From: Bifidobacterium sp. WK041_4_12 | GTDB taxonomy: Bacteria > Actinomycetota > Actinomycetes > Actinomycetales > Bifidobacteriaceae | Assembly (NCBI RefSeq): GCF_041080795.1 | Contig: NZ_CP129674.1 | Coordinates: 806,001-870,000 of the forward strand | Direction: 5' to 3' | Length of the DNA stretch: 64,000 nucleotides | Part shown: positions 1-9,588 of the stretch, one piece after another | Layout of the letters: the number at the start of each line of letters is the position of its first letter | Position numbering within the stretch: the first letter of the stretch is position 1 | Made by a program: the position numbers and the translations under genes | Notes under the pieces: generated by a model | Databases searched by the model: none | What the model was told of the DNA's origin: nothing | What the model saw: the letters and a program-made list of their open reading frames with translations, nothing else

Positions 1-780
1 AAGGCCATGAGGCCAGCTGGGAAATTCGTAGGCGATATTCTCAAGAATCTGCGCGAGAGCACACATCCCGGAACAAACCTGCTGGAAATAGACGATTATG
101 TGCGCCGCCGCATCGAAGAGCGCAAGGGGGCGGTATCGTGCTACGTCGATTATGCGCCTGACTTTGGAACGGGACCTTTTGCACATTATATCTGTGCATC
201 AGTCAACGACGCTGTGCTGCACGGCGTACCGTATGATTACACGCTGAAGAACGGCGACCTACTGTCACTCGATCTTGCGATCACAGTAGACGGCTGGGTT
301 GGAGACTCTGCAATCAGCTTCATCGTTGGCGAGCAGAAGGATCCCGAAGATCTACGACTGATTAAGACCACCGTCGACGCTCTGCGCGCAGGTATCTCTC
401 AGGCAGTGCCGGGCAATCGTCTGGGCGATGTGTCTGCGGCAATCGGAGATGTCGCGCACGAACAGGGATATACGGTCAATCTGGAATTCGGCGGTCATGG
501 CGTTGGCCATATCATGCATGGCGACCCTCACGTTGCCAATGATGGCAAGGCCCACCACGGCTATAAGCTTCGTTCGGGTCTGGTCATTGCCATTGAGCCA
601 TGGTTCCTCAGGACCACCGATGAAATCGTTCAGGATCAGCGCGATGGATGGACGCTTCGTTCCGCCGACGGTTCTCGTGGAGCCCATACCGAGCACACCA
701 TCGCGATTACCGACGACGGTCCAATCATTCTTACCCGCCGCGATGAGGACGATGCAGCGATTCCCGATAACGCGCGATAG
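1..780 (+). CDS. map: Methionine aminopeptidase type I, 5'-truncated by window edge
   Basis: Removes the initiator methionine from nascent cytoplasmic proteins; dimetal M24-family hydrolase. The frame is open from base 1, and the ATG at base 7 is internal: in this family an E/K-x-M-R-x-AG segment sits about ten residues in, so only a few codons are missing. Visible metal-ligand regions are LDLAITVDGWVGDSAISF (two Asp), GGHGVGHIMHGDP (His), AIEPW (Glu) and the late TEHTIAI (Glu). The core is complete to the stop at 778-780. Family assignment is secure; whether this is the sole or a second MetAP cannot be told from the window. Confidence 0.93.
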   Translation, partial: KAMRPAGKFVGDILKNLRESTHPGTNLLEIDDYVRRRIEERKGAVSCYVDYAPDFGTGPFAHYICASVNDAVLHGVPYDYTLKNGDLLSLDLAITVDGWVGDSAISFIVGEQKDPEDLRLIKTTVDALRAGISQAVPGNRLGDVSAAIGDVAHEQGYTVNLEFGGHGVGHIMHGDPHVANDGKAHHGYKLRSGLVIAIEPWFLRTTDEIVQDQRDGWTLRSADGSRGAHTEHTIAITDDGPIILTRRDEDDAAIPDNAR

Positions 781-1088
781 TCTGAGATAGCTGTCAAACC
801 ATGTGTCGAGCCCCGCATAGGTGCAGTGACCATGGTTTCAGCCAACAAGGTTTCAGCCTGATACTGTGCATCATGCGGCAATGCAGTGAAATCTCGCGAT
901 AGCACACCAGCGGTGCCACTATGCGCTGCCGAATACGGTTTTGAGATGCCAGTTGATAGATGTAACAATCTTTCTGGTAGGATGTCGTGTTCAGTAGCGC
1001 ACAGCTATGCGTGACGAACTATTCGCGAAATATCGCCCGCGACTGTATCTTTTCGCAGAGGATACGCACGAGAAGCTGGAGGCTCATT
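781..1088. other. Intergenic region between map and gltA (308 bp)
   Basis: No convincing gene. An imperfect hairpin pairs AAACCATG (796-803) with CATGGTTT (831-838), extendable with one bulge, and could weakly terminate map; it has no clear T-run. Near 959-990 a TTGATA-like and a TAGGAT-like hexamer stand about 19 bp apart, a poor promoter candidate for gltA. The gltA reading frame stays open upstream to an ATG at 987, but that start lacks a ribosome-binding site and would add 34 residues unlike citrate synthase. Confidence 0.4.
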
Positions 1089-2378
1089 ATGACCATTGCC
1101 AATCTGGACGTTGATTCCGATTCATTCAAGCTCCCCGTCGTTAAGGCCACGTGTGGCCCAGACGGGATTGTCGTTTCCACATTGAGGAACGATGGCTGGG
1201 TCACGCTTGATCCAGGATTTCTCACCACAGCCCAATGCGAATCGAAGATCACCTTCATCGATGGCAATCGCTCGATTCTGAGATATCGCGGCTATCCCAT
1301 CGAGCAGCTGTGCGAGCAATCCAACTTTCTTGAGGTGGCATGGCTGTTGCAGAAGGGGTCCCTGCCTTCGCGCTCGGAGTATGAGCATTATCGTGAGGGT
1401 GTCCTGAAGCATACGATGGTTGGCGAGGATTTCCGGACCTTGCTCGGCTCCTTCCCGCGCAATGCGCATCCCATGAGTGTGCTCGCCTCGTCAGTCAACG
1501 CATTGGCGACATTCTGCCCAGACACCTGCGACATCAACGATGAGGATCAACTCGACGCTGCTGCGGCAATCATCATGGCCAAAGTGCGAACCATCGTGTC
1601 ATTGATTCATCGACGCCGCCGTAACGAACCGCTGCTCTATCCAGACATCACCCGCGGATATGTCGATGATTTCCTTCGCATGAGCTTTGCCGTGCCATAC
1701 CAGCCCTTCGAATCGGATCAGCTGATGGTAGAGGCTTTGGACAAACTGCTGATCATTCACGCAGACCATGAGCAGAACTGCTCCACGTCGGTTGTGCGCA
1801 TCGCTGCCTCGGCTCATGCCAATCTGTATTCTGCCATTGCGGCGGGAATCAACGCTCTTTCCGGCCCCCTGCATGGCGGGGCGAACGAAGCGGTACTGAA
1901 GCAGCTCGAAGAGATTAAGAATTCAGGCATGTGCGTGCGCCAGTTCGTTGAGGATTCGAAGAAGGAAGGACGCCGGATTTCGGGGCTGGGACATCGCGTA
2001 TATAAGTCCTTCGATCCGCGTGCCAAGATAGCGAAGCAGTGGCTTACCCGAATCATGAGCGAGCGATCATTCAACCCGCAGAGCGAAGACCGTGAGCTCT
2101 TCGATGTTGCGAACGAACTCGAAGACATAGCCCTTCACGACGAGTATTTCATATCGCGGCATCTTTATCCGAATGTGGACTTCTATACAGGGTTACTGTA
2201 CAAGGCCATAGGATTTGATTCGGAAATGTTCACCACACTGTTTGCGCTCGGTCGCATTCCGGGCTGGATTGCCCAGTACCGAGAGCTGCTCAAAGATCCG
2301 ATGACGAAGATAGGACGTCCGCGCCAGGTGTATACCGGCGAACCCCAGCGCGACTACGTTCCCATCGATAATCGTTAA
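1089..2378 (+). CDS. gltA: Citrate synthase
   Basis: Condenses oxaloacetate and acetyl-CoA to citrate; in bifidobacteria this feeds an incomplete TCA branch toward 2-oxoglutarate and glutamate. About 429 residues, the usual length of the bacterial type II family. Diagnostic segments are GPLHGGANEAV (active-site His region) and GLGHRVYKSFDPRA (second His and the CoA/oxaloacetate loop), with a C-terminal GRPRQVYTG typical of actinobacterial enzymes. The start at 1089 is chosen because CTGGAGG lies 6-7 bases upstream and the N-terminus then matches the family. The stop codon lies inside a 14-bp tandem duplication. The gene is convergent with dapD, only 24 bp away. Confidence 0.95.
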   Translation: MTIANLDVDSDSFKLPVVKATCGPDGIVVSTLRNDGWVTLDPGFLTTAQCESKITFIDGNRSILRYRGYPIEQLCEQSNFLEVAWLLQKGSLPSRSEYEHYREGVLKHTMVGEDFRTLLGSFPRNAHPMSVLASSVNALATFCPDTCDINDEDQLDAAAAIIMAKVRTIVSLIHRRRRNEPLLYPDITRGYVDDFLRMSFAVPYQPFESDQLMVEALDKLLIIHADHEQNCSTSVVRIAASAHANLYSAIAAGINALSGPLHGGANEAVLKQLEEIKNSGMCVRQFVEDSKKEGRRISGLGHRVYKSFDPRAKIAKQWLTRIMSERSFNPQSEDRELFDVANELEDIALHDEYFISRHLYPNVDFYTGLLYKAIGFDSEMFTTLFALGRIPGWIAQYRELLKDPMTKIGRPRQVYTGEPQRDYVPIDNR

Positions 2379-2391
2379 TCGATAATCATTA
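2364..2391. repeat. 14-bp tandem duplication across the gltA stop codon
   Basis: Two adjacent units, ATCGATAATCGTTA (2364-2377) and ATCGATAATCATTA (2378-2391), differ at one base. The first contains the last gltA codons and most of the TAA stop, so the duplication sits exactly at the 3' end of the gene. Confidence 0.85.
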
Positions 2392-2402
2392 CATGCGATG
2401 TC

Positions 2403-3392
2403 TCAGGCATTCGAGTGCAGCTGAGCGTTCAGCTCGATGCCTGTTGCTCGACTTCTCGCCTCAATCGCTCCGGTCACGGAGTTACGGATGAACAGAATGT
2501 GATCCTTGCCGCTCAACTCAGCACCCTTGACCACGTCAAGTGGCTGTCCGGCCGCAAGCTTTGCCTTGTCGTAGATCGTCACCTTGGTTCCAGCCGTCAC
2601 ATAGAGCCCAGCCTCCACGATGCACTCGTCGCCGAGCGAAATGCCGACGCCGGCATTGGCACCCAGCAGCGAATGCTTGCCTATCGTGACGCGATGCTTG
2701 CCGCCGCCCGAGAGCGTTCCCATGATGGAAGATCCGCCACCAATGTCGGATCCGTCTCCAACGACCACTCCCTGTGAGATGCGGCCTTCGACCATGGATG
2801 TCCCCAGCGTTCCGGCGTTGTAGTTGACAAAACCTTCATGCATGACGGTGGTGCCTTCAGACAGGTAGGCACCGAGGCGAATGCGGTCGGCGTTGCCGAT
2901 GCGTACCCCCGTCGGGACTACATAATCGACCATGCGGGGGAACTTATCGATGGAAAGCACATTCACGTCAGGAACCGGTCCGAGCCCGTTCTTGGATGCG
3001 GCCTGCAAGACATCCATCTTGCGCTGCCCATAGTCCGACACGGCAAACGGCCCATAATTGGTCCATACCACATTCGTGAGCGCTCCAAAGATGTCATCAA
3101 GGTTCAAGGTGTTGGGCTTGGCCAAGCGCATGCTCAAGAGATGGAGTCGCAGATAGGCATCCGCCGCATCTTCGATCGGGTCGTCAAGTCTGCTGACGGT
3201 AAACACGGGAATTCTCCGTACGCCACGCATGTCGGCTTCATCATGAATCAGACTGCCGAAGCCGTGGTTCTCTCGTTCGGAGAGTTCGGGTGCAGCGCCG
3301 ATTTCGAGTTTCGGATACCAGACGTCCAAGGTGTCGCCAGCGGCGCTGATGCTCGCCAAACCCCAACCCCATGCAGTACGACTCGATTCCAT
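2403..3392 (-). CDS. dapD: Tetrahydrodipicolinate N-succinyltransferase
   Basis: Succinylates tetrahydrodipicolinate in the succinylase branch of lysine/diaminopimelate synthesis, needed for protein and peptidoglycan. About 329 residues, the actinobacterial DapD length. The middle shows the left-handed beta-helix hexapeptide pattern, as in [19 protein letters not shown] and the following [18 protein letters not shown], with the conserved [19 protein letters not shown]. The start at 3392 is preceded by AAAAAGGAG at good spacing; the frame is open further upstream but the extra 121 codons are unlike the family. Convergent with gltA and divergent from the DUF6020 gene. Confidence 0.93.
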   Translation of the reverse strand: MESSRTAWGWGLASISAAGDTLDVWYPKLEIGAAPELSERENHGFGSLIHDEADMRGVRRIPVFTVSRLDDPIEDAADAYLRLHLLSMRLAKPNTLNLDDIFGALTNVVWTNYGPFAVSDYGQRKMDVLQAASKNGLGPVPDVNVLSIDKFPRMVDYVVPTGVRIGNADRIRLGAYLSEGTTVMHEGFVNYNAGTLGTSMVEGRISQGVVVGDGSDIGGGSSIMGTLSGGGKHRVTIGKHSLLGANAGVGISLGDECIVEAGLYVTAGTKVTIYDKAKLAAGQPLDVVKGAELSGKDHILFIRNSVTGAIEARSRATGIELNAQLHSNA

Positions 3393-3598
3393 TGCTTTCT
3401 CCTTTTTGTGGCTGGTACATCGCTGTTGTCTATTGCTGTGCAGTAGAGATGCTGCACACTGGTGCTCTCTTGCCACAATAAGGTGTCGCAAGGATAATGA
3501 GAACTCAAAAGACGTTTTTTGCACATTGCCCATGCGTGTGAGATAAGGATTGTTAACACAGCTTGAAGGCGTGGCGTAGCTTTGACATTCAGATATCG

Positions 3599-3625
3599 TT
3601 GACCTTGAGAAGCGCTGTGTATAAT
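3599..3625 (+). promoter_or_regulatory. Putative promoter of the DUF6020 membrane-protein gene
   Basis: TTGACC (3599-3604) and a consensus TATAAT (3620-3625) are separated by 15 bp, slightly short, 65 bp before the ATG at 3691. The rest of the roughly 300-bp divergent spacer 3393-3690 shows no gene. The dapD promoter must also lie there, but I could not pick one hexamer pair confidently. Confidence 0.45.
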
Positions 3626-3690
3626 TACGGCGGATCGAGGCGGCTGCTAGGCTGTTGTGCATGGTGATGAAAGAAACCGCGGGGTGACAT

Positions 3691-5571
3691 ATGAATACTG
3701 AAGATTCGGTGAGCACTGAGCTGCTCAAATCACATGCGGGAGATCGGAAGAACACATCGTTGAAACCTCAGTTGGAATCACGTTTCAGATCAATCGATGT
3801 ATATGCTGCTCTGTTTTCTCTATGCATGTCAGCGTTGCTGGTTTTGGGGGTTTTCGTTCTCGACCATGTTTTTTCACCGCAGTTTCAGATCGTCGGAGCG
3901 TCAAGCTTTGCGCTGCTTGTCGTGATAGCTGTCGTCGGCTCCATTCCGCTATATTTGCTTACACATTGGTTGTTCCTCCGAATTGACGTACTTGTTGCCC
4001 GAACGCACGAGGCAAGCTCTGAGACTGATACCAGTGCTGTTCTCAATTCAACGAAGTCTGAACAGAAACATGTGGGTTTCTCCGCATTGCTTGCGCGTGC
4101 GTGGCTGAAATATTCATCGTTGATTCTCCTCGGATGGGTCCCTTATTTCTTGATACGCTTCCCAGGCAACATCGATTCAGACACGTACTGGGAATTAGAA
4201 CAGGTGTATGGTCTTGTGCCACGGAATGACCAGCATCCATACTTTGATACGCTCGTCTTCGGAGCATTTTGGCGGCTTGGCGACATAATGCACAGCCATT
4301 TCATTTCCCTGCTGCTGTATGCACTGATTCAAATGATAGTGACTGCAGCGGTTCTTGGGCTGGCTCTGTGCTATATGCGTTACATCGGCGTACCGCGCTC
4401 CATGACCCGTGTCAGCCTGATATTCCTTTCGACGTTTCCCATAATCCCATTTTTTGCTGAGACCATGGCGAAGGACATGCTTTTCGGATGGGTTTGGGTG
4501 CTGTTCCTACTAGGTGTCATGGAAGCGGCGCGCAGCAGGGGGAATGCGCTACGCATTCCTTGGTTCCTGATAGGCTTCAGCGTTACGGTGCTGCTTCTGA
4601 TGCTCACCAAGAAAACTGGCGTATATCTTGCTCTTGGAACGATTGTCATCATGCTCGTGTTCCTTAAAAACAGAGTCAGGCTGCTTTGCTCCTTGCTGAT
4701 TCCCCTGATGCTGTTTCTTGGTGTGTGGACCTCAGCCTTGCTGCCGAGATGGAATGTGACTCCGGGACCGGAACGTGAAATGTTGGCTGTTCCCTCACAG
4801 CAGACTGCCATGTATATCAAACGCAATAGTGCGAACATGACCCGCGCGGACTGGAAGGTGCTGTCGCGGGTGTTTCACGATCCACAAAGCTTGCCGCTCA
4901 CCTACACGCCAGCTCGCGGTGATAACACCAAGGGCAGGTGGATTGAAGATGCGAGCAGGGCCGACAAGGAAGCTTTCGTACTATGGTGGATGGAGCATTT
5001 CTTCAAGGATCCGGGCAGCTACATGCTGGCAACGGCTGCCAACACACTTCCTCTGTATTACCCGGATATTTCCACGGAAGGCAGCGAAAGCACGTTATTC
5101 TATGGCGATAAGATCACACCGCAAGGTCAGGATGATAACGGTCTTATCGACACGCTCATCAACTATTCAGGGGGCAAGGCGACACGCGCCGACATCCTTG
5201 AACTGATGGGCGGAACCAACAGGTACCCGGCTGTCAGCACACTTTCGACAACCTTCAACACGTGGTATTTGAATATGACTCGCGCTTTCCCAATCGTGTT
5301 CAGTAAGGTGCTCTATACAACGTGGATTCCGTTCTTCGCACTCGCATACTGCTTGAGGAGACATCAGTGGCTTGGTGTTCTTTGCATGGTTCCGGCAATG
5401 CTGACATTGTGCACGTTGTTCATCAGTCCCATTGCAATACCGAGGTATCTGGTGCCCGTGATTTATACGGCACCGCTTACGCTGGGATGTCTTTTCATCG
5501 GTGTGAACGCTCGTCGAATGTCGTTGGAAGGGTTGAACAGCAACAGGATCGACATGGACCAGGCGAAGTGA
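3691..5571 (+). CDS. DUF6020-family polytopic membrane protein
   Basis: A 626-residue membrane protein with about a dozen hydrophobic segments beginning near residue 38. It carries a conserved soluble-loop motif around residues 155-180 ([19 protein letters not shown], then [10 protein letters not shown]) and a long extracytoplasmic region around 370-520 before the last helices. This arrangement, with an acidic motif after the first helices, resembles GT-C type glycosyltransferases that use lipid-linked sugars, and the family is common in bifidobacteria as DUF6020. Enzymatic function is inference. The ATG at 3691 has GGGGTG upstream. Transcribed divergently from dapD and probably monocistronic. 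Confidence 0.75.
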   Translation: MNTEDSVSTELLKSHAGDRKNTSLKPQLESRFRSIDVYAALFSLCMSALLVLGVFVLDHVFSPQFQIVGASSFALLVVIAVVGSIPLYLLTHWLFLRIDVLVARTHEASSETDTSAVLNSTKSEQKHVGFSALLARAWLKYSSLILLGWVPYFLIRFPGNIDSDTYWELEQVYGLVPRNDQHPYFDTLVFGAFWRLGDIMHSHFISLLLYALIQMIVTAAVLGLALCYMRYIGVPRSMTRVSLIFLSTFPIIPFFAETMAKDMLFGWVWVLFLLGVMEAARSRGNALRIPWFLIGFSVTVLLLMLTKKTGVYLALGTIVIMLVFLKNRVRLLCSLLIPLMLFLGVWTSALLPRWNVTPGPEREMLAVPSQQTAMYIKRNSANMTRADWKVLSRVFHDPQSLPLTYTPARGDNTKGRWIEDASRADKEAFVLWWMEHFFKDPGSYMLATAANTLPLYYPDISTEGSESTLFYGDKITPQGQDDNGLIDTLINYSGGKATRADILELMGGTNRYPAVSTLSTTFNTWYLNMTRAFPIVFSKVLYTTWIPFFALAYCLRRHQWLGVLCMVPAMLTLCTLFISPIAIPRYLVPVIYTAPLTLGCLFIGVNARRMSLEGLNSNRIDMDQAK

Positions 5572-5694
5572 AGCGAGCTCAGCGAGGACAACTGGATGAA
5601 ACAGCCGTCTGCAATGCATACGAATGTGCACTGGATGAACGGGAATTACTTCAGGTCATGTCTTCGGGGGAGTGCTTGTGTACCATGTAGTTAT

Positions 5695-5826
5695 ATGAGC
5701 AATGACCAAAAGGAACGCAGAAACGCGCAGAACAGGCGGAAGATGATAACCCGCATTGTTGTTGTCGTACTCGCTGTGGCTATGTTCGCCTCGCTTGTCA
5801 TTCCAGCAGTCATTTCGGGGCTTTGA
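5695..5826 (+). CDS. Small single-span membrane protein (43 aa)
   Basis: A short ORF of 43 codons: a charged N-terminal stretch rich in Lys/Arg/Gln/Asn (MSNDQKERRNAQNRRKM) followed by one hydrophobic segment of about 22 residues (IVVVVLAVAMFASLVIPAVI). The positive-inside pattern predicts a cytoplasmic N-terminus. The frame is open upstream to 5596, but only the part from 5695 looks protein-like. It lies between the DUF6020 gene and prfB. No function can be assigned, and the ribosome-binding site is weak. Confidence 0.55.
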   Translation: MSNDQKERRNAQNRRKMITRIVVVVLAVAMFASLVIPAVISGL

Positions 5827-5925
5827 CCTCACTGCCTCAACACCAAGAATAGATTCTGAGGTGCTGATGTGAAATCAGTGTGAGCAAAGGGAAGATAGCC
5901 GGTTGATGCCGGTAGGGTGGTAATG

Positions 5926-7068
5926 ATGGCGGAATTTGATGTTAACCAAACAATAGAGCAGGCGCGCTCAACCTATGAGTCGATAGCCAAGGCAGTCGAT
6001 CCTGAGATATTGAACAACAAGATCCATGAGCTTGAGCAGCAGGCGAGTGCCCCTGGACTCTGGGATGATCAGGATCATGCCCAGCAGGTGACCAGCGCAC
6101 TCTCGGTGGCACAGACACAGCTGCGTCATCTTCAATCTGCAAGGCAGCGCTTGGAAGATGTCGAGACACTGTTGGAAATGGCGCAGGAGGAAGAGGACAA
6201 GGACACTCTCGATGAGGCTCAGCGCGATGCCGAACAGCTGTTGCAAGACCTTTCGGACATGGCAATTCAGACTTTGCTCGATGGTGAATACGATGCTCGT
6301 GCCGCGGTCGTGACGATTCGGTCTGGCGCTGGTGGCGTCGATGCCGCCGACTGGGCACAGATGCTGATGCGGATGTATCTACGCTGGGCTGAGCGACACG
6401 GTTTCAAGACTCAGATCATGGATACCTCGTATGCCGAGGAGGCGGGCATCAAGTCGGCCACATTCCAGGTCAACGCCGCATACGCCTATGGAAGGCTTTC
6501 GGTCGAGGGAGGAACGCATCGTCTCGTTCGTATTTCCCCCTTCGACAATCAGGGGCGTCGCCAGACAAGTTTTGCAGCGGTTGAGGTGATTCCGCTCGTT
6601 GAGGCAACCGACCATATCGACGTGCCGGATTCCGATATCCGTGTGGACACCTACTGCTCGTCAGGGCCTGGCGGTCAGGGAGTGAATACGACGTACTCTG
6701 CGGTTCGCATCACCCACTTGCCTACGAACATCGTCGTGACCATGCAGGATGAACGTAGCCAGATACAGAACCGTGCAGCCGCAATGGCTGTGCTGCAATC
6801 GCGTCTGCTTGTGCTTCGCCATGAGGAAGAGGCCAAGAAGAAGAAAGAGCTCGCCGGTGATATCAAGGCCAGCTGGGGCGATCAGATGCGCTCGTATGTG
6901 TTGCATCCCTATCAGATGGTGAAGGATCTTCGCACCGGCTATGAGACGTCTGACACACAGGGCGTTTTCGATGGTGACATTGACGCTTTCATCGATGCTG
7001 GAATCCGTTGGAGACATCAGCAGCGCCGTGAGGCCGCTGAAGAGAAAGCGGAAGAGAACAAGGAGTAG
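5926..7068 (+). CDS. prfB: Peptide chain release factor 2
   Basis: Terminates translation at UGA and UAA. Contains the tripeptide SPF (in [15 protein letters not shown]), which reads the stop codon, and the peptidyl-hydrolysis GGQ loop ([16 protein letters not shown]). About 380 residues from the ATG at 5926; a GTG at 5917 and an ATG at 5923 are in frame and closer to the AGGG, so the exact start is uncertain. The gene is one uninterrupted frame: there is no in-frame UGA or shifty site near codon 25, so the autoregulatory +1 frameshift known from E. coli is absent. Followed after 5 bp by ftsE, whose AAGGAG overlaps the prfB stop. Confidence 0.95.
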   Translation: MAEFDVNQTIEQARSTYESIAKAVDPEILNNKIHELEQQASAPGLWDDQDHAQQVTSALSVAQTQLRHLQSARQRLEDVETLLEMAQEEEDKDTLDEAQRDAEQLLQDLSDMAIQTLLDGEYDARAAVVTIRSGAGGVDAADWAQMLMRMYLRWAERHGFKTQIMDTSYAEEAGIKSATFQVNAAYAYGRLSVEGGTHRLVRISPFDNQGRRQTSFAAVEVIPLVEATDHIDVPDSDIRVDTYCSSGPGGQGVNTTYSAVRITHLPTNIVVTMQDERSQIQNRAAAMAVLQSRLLVLRHEEEAKKKKELAGDIKASWGDQMRSYVLHPYQMVKDLRTGYETSDTQGVFDGDIDAFIDAGIRWRHQQRREAAEEKAEENKE

Positions 7069-7073
7069 TTTCC

Positions 7074-8561
7074 ATGGCGCTTATTTCAATGAAGCATGTG
7101 ACCAAAATCTATCCGAAGGGCACCCGCCCTGCTTTGGACGACGTGAATCTTGACATTGAGCGTGGCAACTTCGTCTTCCTTGTAGGGGCTTCCGGCTCAG
7201 GAAAATCGACGCTGCTGAGTCTTCTGCTCCACGAGGAGCTGGCTACCGACGGTGAAATCAGAGTCGCGGGCAACGATCTTCGCAGACTGAACAATCGCAG
7301 AGTTCCGCAATATCGGCGCTCCTTGGGATTCGTGTTTCAGGATTACAAGCTGCTGACGAACAAGACCGTATGGCAGAATGTCGCATTTGCGCTCGAAGTG
7401 ATTGGAACTCGACGTTCGACAATACGTTCCCTCGTGCCGCAGGTGTTGAAAACCGTTGGTCTGACGGGCAAGGAAAATAACTTTCCTCACGAACTTTCCG
7501 GCGGTGAGGCTCAACGCGTCGCCATCGCACGAGCATATGTGAATCATCCTCAGATATTGCTTGCTGACGAGCCGACCGGAAACCTTGATCCGACCACGTC
7601 TCTGGGCATCATGGAAGTGCTTGATGCCATCAATCGCACGGGAACGACCGTCGTCATGGCAACGCATAACGAGGAGATCGTGAACTCCATGCGCAAACGT
7701 GTAGTTGAGCTGCATTCCGGAAAAATCGTGCGTGATGAGCGTAACGGTTCGTACGATTCCGCGAAGTTCTTCCCCGATGCCGATGTCGCAGCCAAGGCGC
7801 ATCAGGCGTTGAAGCGCGGGGCTGCCGCCAATGTGGCGCAGAGCGCCGAGAGCGGGGCCGTCGCCCAACCTCTGGTCGCGGCCGATTCGACACCGCAGGA
7901 ATCCTCCACCATCGACACGCATGACATGGATAGATTCAAGAACAAGACCACGGAAAGCACCGCGGTGAACGGCGAGGACCATGAGCACAAGGCATCACGC
8001 GAATCTGCGGAGCATGCCACGGGGAGCAAAGATTCCTCGCAGACTCGAAGCGAAAAAGCGGCTGCAGAAAAGGGCTTGAAGCCAGGCTCCTCCGATGCAG
8101 CGCCATCGGTGTCATCCCCGGCTGCAGCTCCAGTTTCAGCTCAGGCAACGTCTCCAGCAGCGCCATCTCCAGCAGCGCCAAATCCATCAGCGCCAACTCC
8201 ACCCAAGCCCCATGCCGAAAGCACAGCCAACGAAAGTACAGCCAACGAAGGCATCGCACGACTGGCCAAGTCGGTGCATTCAGGCAAGACCGGCCGTTAT
8301 GGCAAGGCTTTCGCACCAGTTGAAAACACGCTGACTTGGGGCAAGGGCATCACCGTCGACGATGTCAAGGGAGAAGCCCACCAGCCTCCCATACCGCCCA
8401 AGGATCCCCACGAAGCCACCCGGGCAGCAGCACCGTCGGAACAGATCAAGGAAGACGTCAGGGAGCGGGGCAAGGCATCTGATTCCAAGAGGCATTCGTC
8501 ACCTTCGACATCAACGCCAGCGTCGCCGTCTGCGGACGGTCATGAGGAGGCCAAACAATGA
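7074..8561 (+). CDS. ftsE: Cell-division ATP-binding protein FtsE with a very long disordered tail
   Basis: ATPase of the FtsEX complex, which gates peptidoglycan hydrolases at the septum. Residues 1-225 are a standard ABC domain: Walker [10 protein letters not shown] (38-46), Q-loop FVFQDYK, signature [14 protein letters not shown], Walker [13 protein letters not shown] and the H-loop MATHNEE. Typical FtsE ends near 225 residues, but this one continues to 495 with about 265 residues rich in Ala, Pro, Ser, Glu and Lys, including 15-bp DNA repeats (8152-8196 and 8220-8249) that encode PSPAAP and STANE repeats. Overlaps ftsX by 4 bp (ATGA). The tail may tether or regulate the complex; that is inference. 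Confidence 0.93.
   Translation: MALISMKHVTKIYPKGTRPALDDVNLDIERGNFVFLVGASGSGKSTLLSLLLHEELATDGEIRVAGNDLRRLNNRRVPQYRRSLGFVFQDYKLLTNKTVWQNVAFALEVIGTRRSTIRSLVPQVLKTVGLTGKENNFPHELSGGEAQRVAIARAYVNHPQILLADEPTGNLDPTTSLGIMEVLDAINRTGTTVVMATHNEEIVNSMRKRVVELHSGKIVRDERNGSYDSAKFFPDADVAAKAHQALKRGAAANVAQSAESGAVAQPLVAADSTPQESSTIDTHDMDRFKNKTTESTAVNGEDHEHKASRESAEHATGSKDSSQTRSEKAAAEKGLKPGSSDAAPSVSSPAAAPVSAQATSPAAPSPAAPNPSAPTPPKPHAESTANESTANEGIARLAKSVHSGKTGRYGKAFAPVENTLTWGKGITVDDVKGEAHQPPIPPKDPHEATRAAAPSEQIKEDVRERGKASDSKRHSSPSTSTPASPSADGHEEAKQ
8152..8249. repeat. 15-bp tandem repeats in the FtsE tail coding region
   Basis: Three 15-bp units of the form CTCCAGCAGCGCCAT occupy 8152-8196, and two units ending in ACAGCCAACGAA occupy 8220-8249. 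Both sets are multiples of three, so they lengthen the low-complexity tail without shifting frame. Confidence 0.75.
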
Positions 8562-9481
8562 GGTTGCGTTTCATTCTCTCTGAAACTTGGACGAGTCTCA
8601 AGCGAAACGGTTCCATGATTCTTTCAGTCACGCTGGTGACTTTCATATCGTTCCTCTTCATCGGCGCTGCGGTGCTCATGCAGACTCAGATCACCAAGGC
8701 AAAAGGGGACTGGTACGACAAGGTTGAGGTCGTCGTGTGGCTGTGCCCTGACGGCACGAGTCAGGCTGCGTCATGTGCATCCGGCAAATCGCCGACTCAG
8801 GACGAGATCGTCAGCATCGAAGACACGATCAACAATGAGCTTTCGCATGATGTTGCGAAGATCACCTATGTGAGCAAGCAGCAGTTCTATACCAACACAT
8901 TCTTGAAGCAGTATCCGAATGGCGTCTACCAAGGTCGGACCCTGACCGCAGCAGACATGCAGGATTCATTACGCCTGAAGCTTACTGATCCACAAAAATA
9001 TCAGGAAGTGTCCGAAGTCCTCACCGGTAGAACGGGCGTCGAACAGGTCGAGGATCAGCGGCAGATTTTCGATCCTGTGTTCAATGCGCTGAACAAGGCG
9101 ACTGAAGTTACGGTGGTGCTGGCAGGGGTCATGGTTATCGTTGCGATCATGCTCACAGGGACCACGATTCGCATGTCAGCAGCCTCTCGGCGCAGCGAAA
9201 CGGAAATCATGCGCTACGTGGGAGCATCCAACTGGACCATTCGATTACCGTTCATTCTTGAGGGTTCCGTTGCTTCGATCATCGGTTCGCTGCTTGCCGT
9301 GGGCACGTTGAGTCTCGTCGTCGATACCTTCATCACGAACTGGCTTGCGAAGTCCGTAACGTGGATGCCTTTCATCAGACAGAGCAACGTACTGTTCACG
9401 GCACCGTTCCTGATAGTGGGTGCGATAATCCTCTCGGCGCTTGCGTCAGCGGTTTCGCTCCGAAGGTATCTGAAAGCGTAG
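8558..9481 (+). CDS. ftsX: Cell-division permease-like protein FtsX
   Basis: Membrane partner of FtsE, which passes the ATPase cycle to extracellular wall hydrolases rather than transporting solute. 307 residues with the expected topology: one helix near 20-45, a large extracytoplasmic domain (about 50-175, with two Cys), then three helices (about 185-210, 225-255, 275-300). The conserved cytoplasmic loop [20 protein letters not shown] sits between helices two and three. Start codon overlaps the ftsE stop (ATGA). The next gene encodes a secreted coiled-coil CHAP hydrolase, the expected client. Confidence 0.94.
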   Translation: MRLRFILSETWTSLKRNGSMILSVTLVTFISFLFIGAAVLMQTQITKAKGDWYDKVEVVVWLCPDGTSQAASCASGKSPTQDEIVSIEDTINNELSHDVAKITYVSKQQFYTNTFLKQYPNGVYQGRTLTAADMQDSLRLKLTDPQKYQEVSEVLTGRTGVEQVEDQRQIFDPVFNALNKATEVTVVLAGVMVIVAIMLTGTTIRMSAASRRSETEIMRYVGASNWTIRLPFILEGSVASIIGSLLAVGTLSLVVDTFITNWLAKSVTWMPFIRQSNVLFTAPFLIVGAIILSALASAVSLRRYLKA

Positions 9482-9588
9482 CTCCTGCACAATATTGGTT
9501 GTAGCGTTCATAATTGCGAGGAAGATTCTGCAACGTTGAGCTTGAGACGCTACAATGTCACACACGAAGTAGTTGAAAGGTTGATGCA

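Noticed and set aside
5926..6050. Programmed frameshift in prfB
   Set aside because: The frame is continuous through the expected position with no in-frame TGA or shifty CTT motif.
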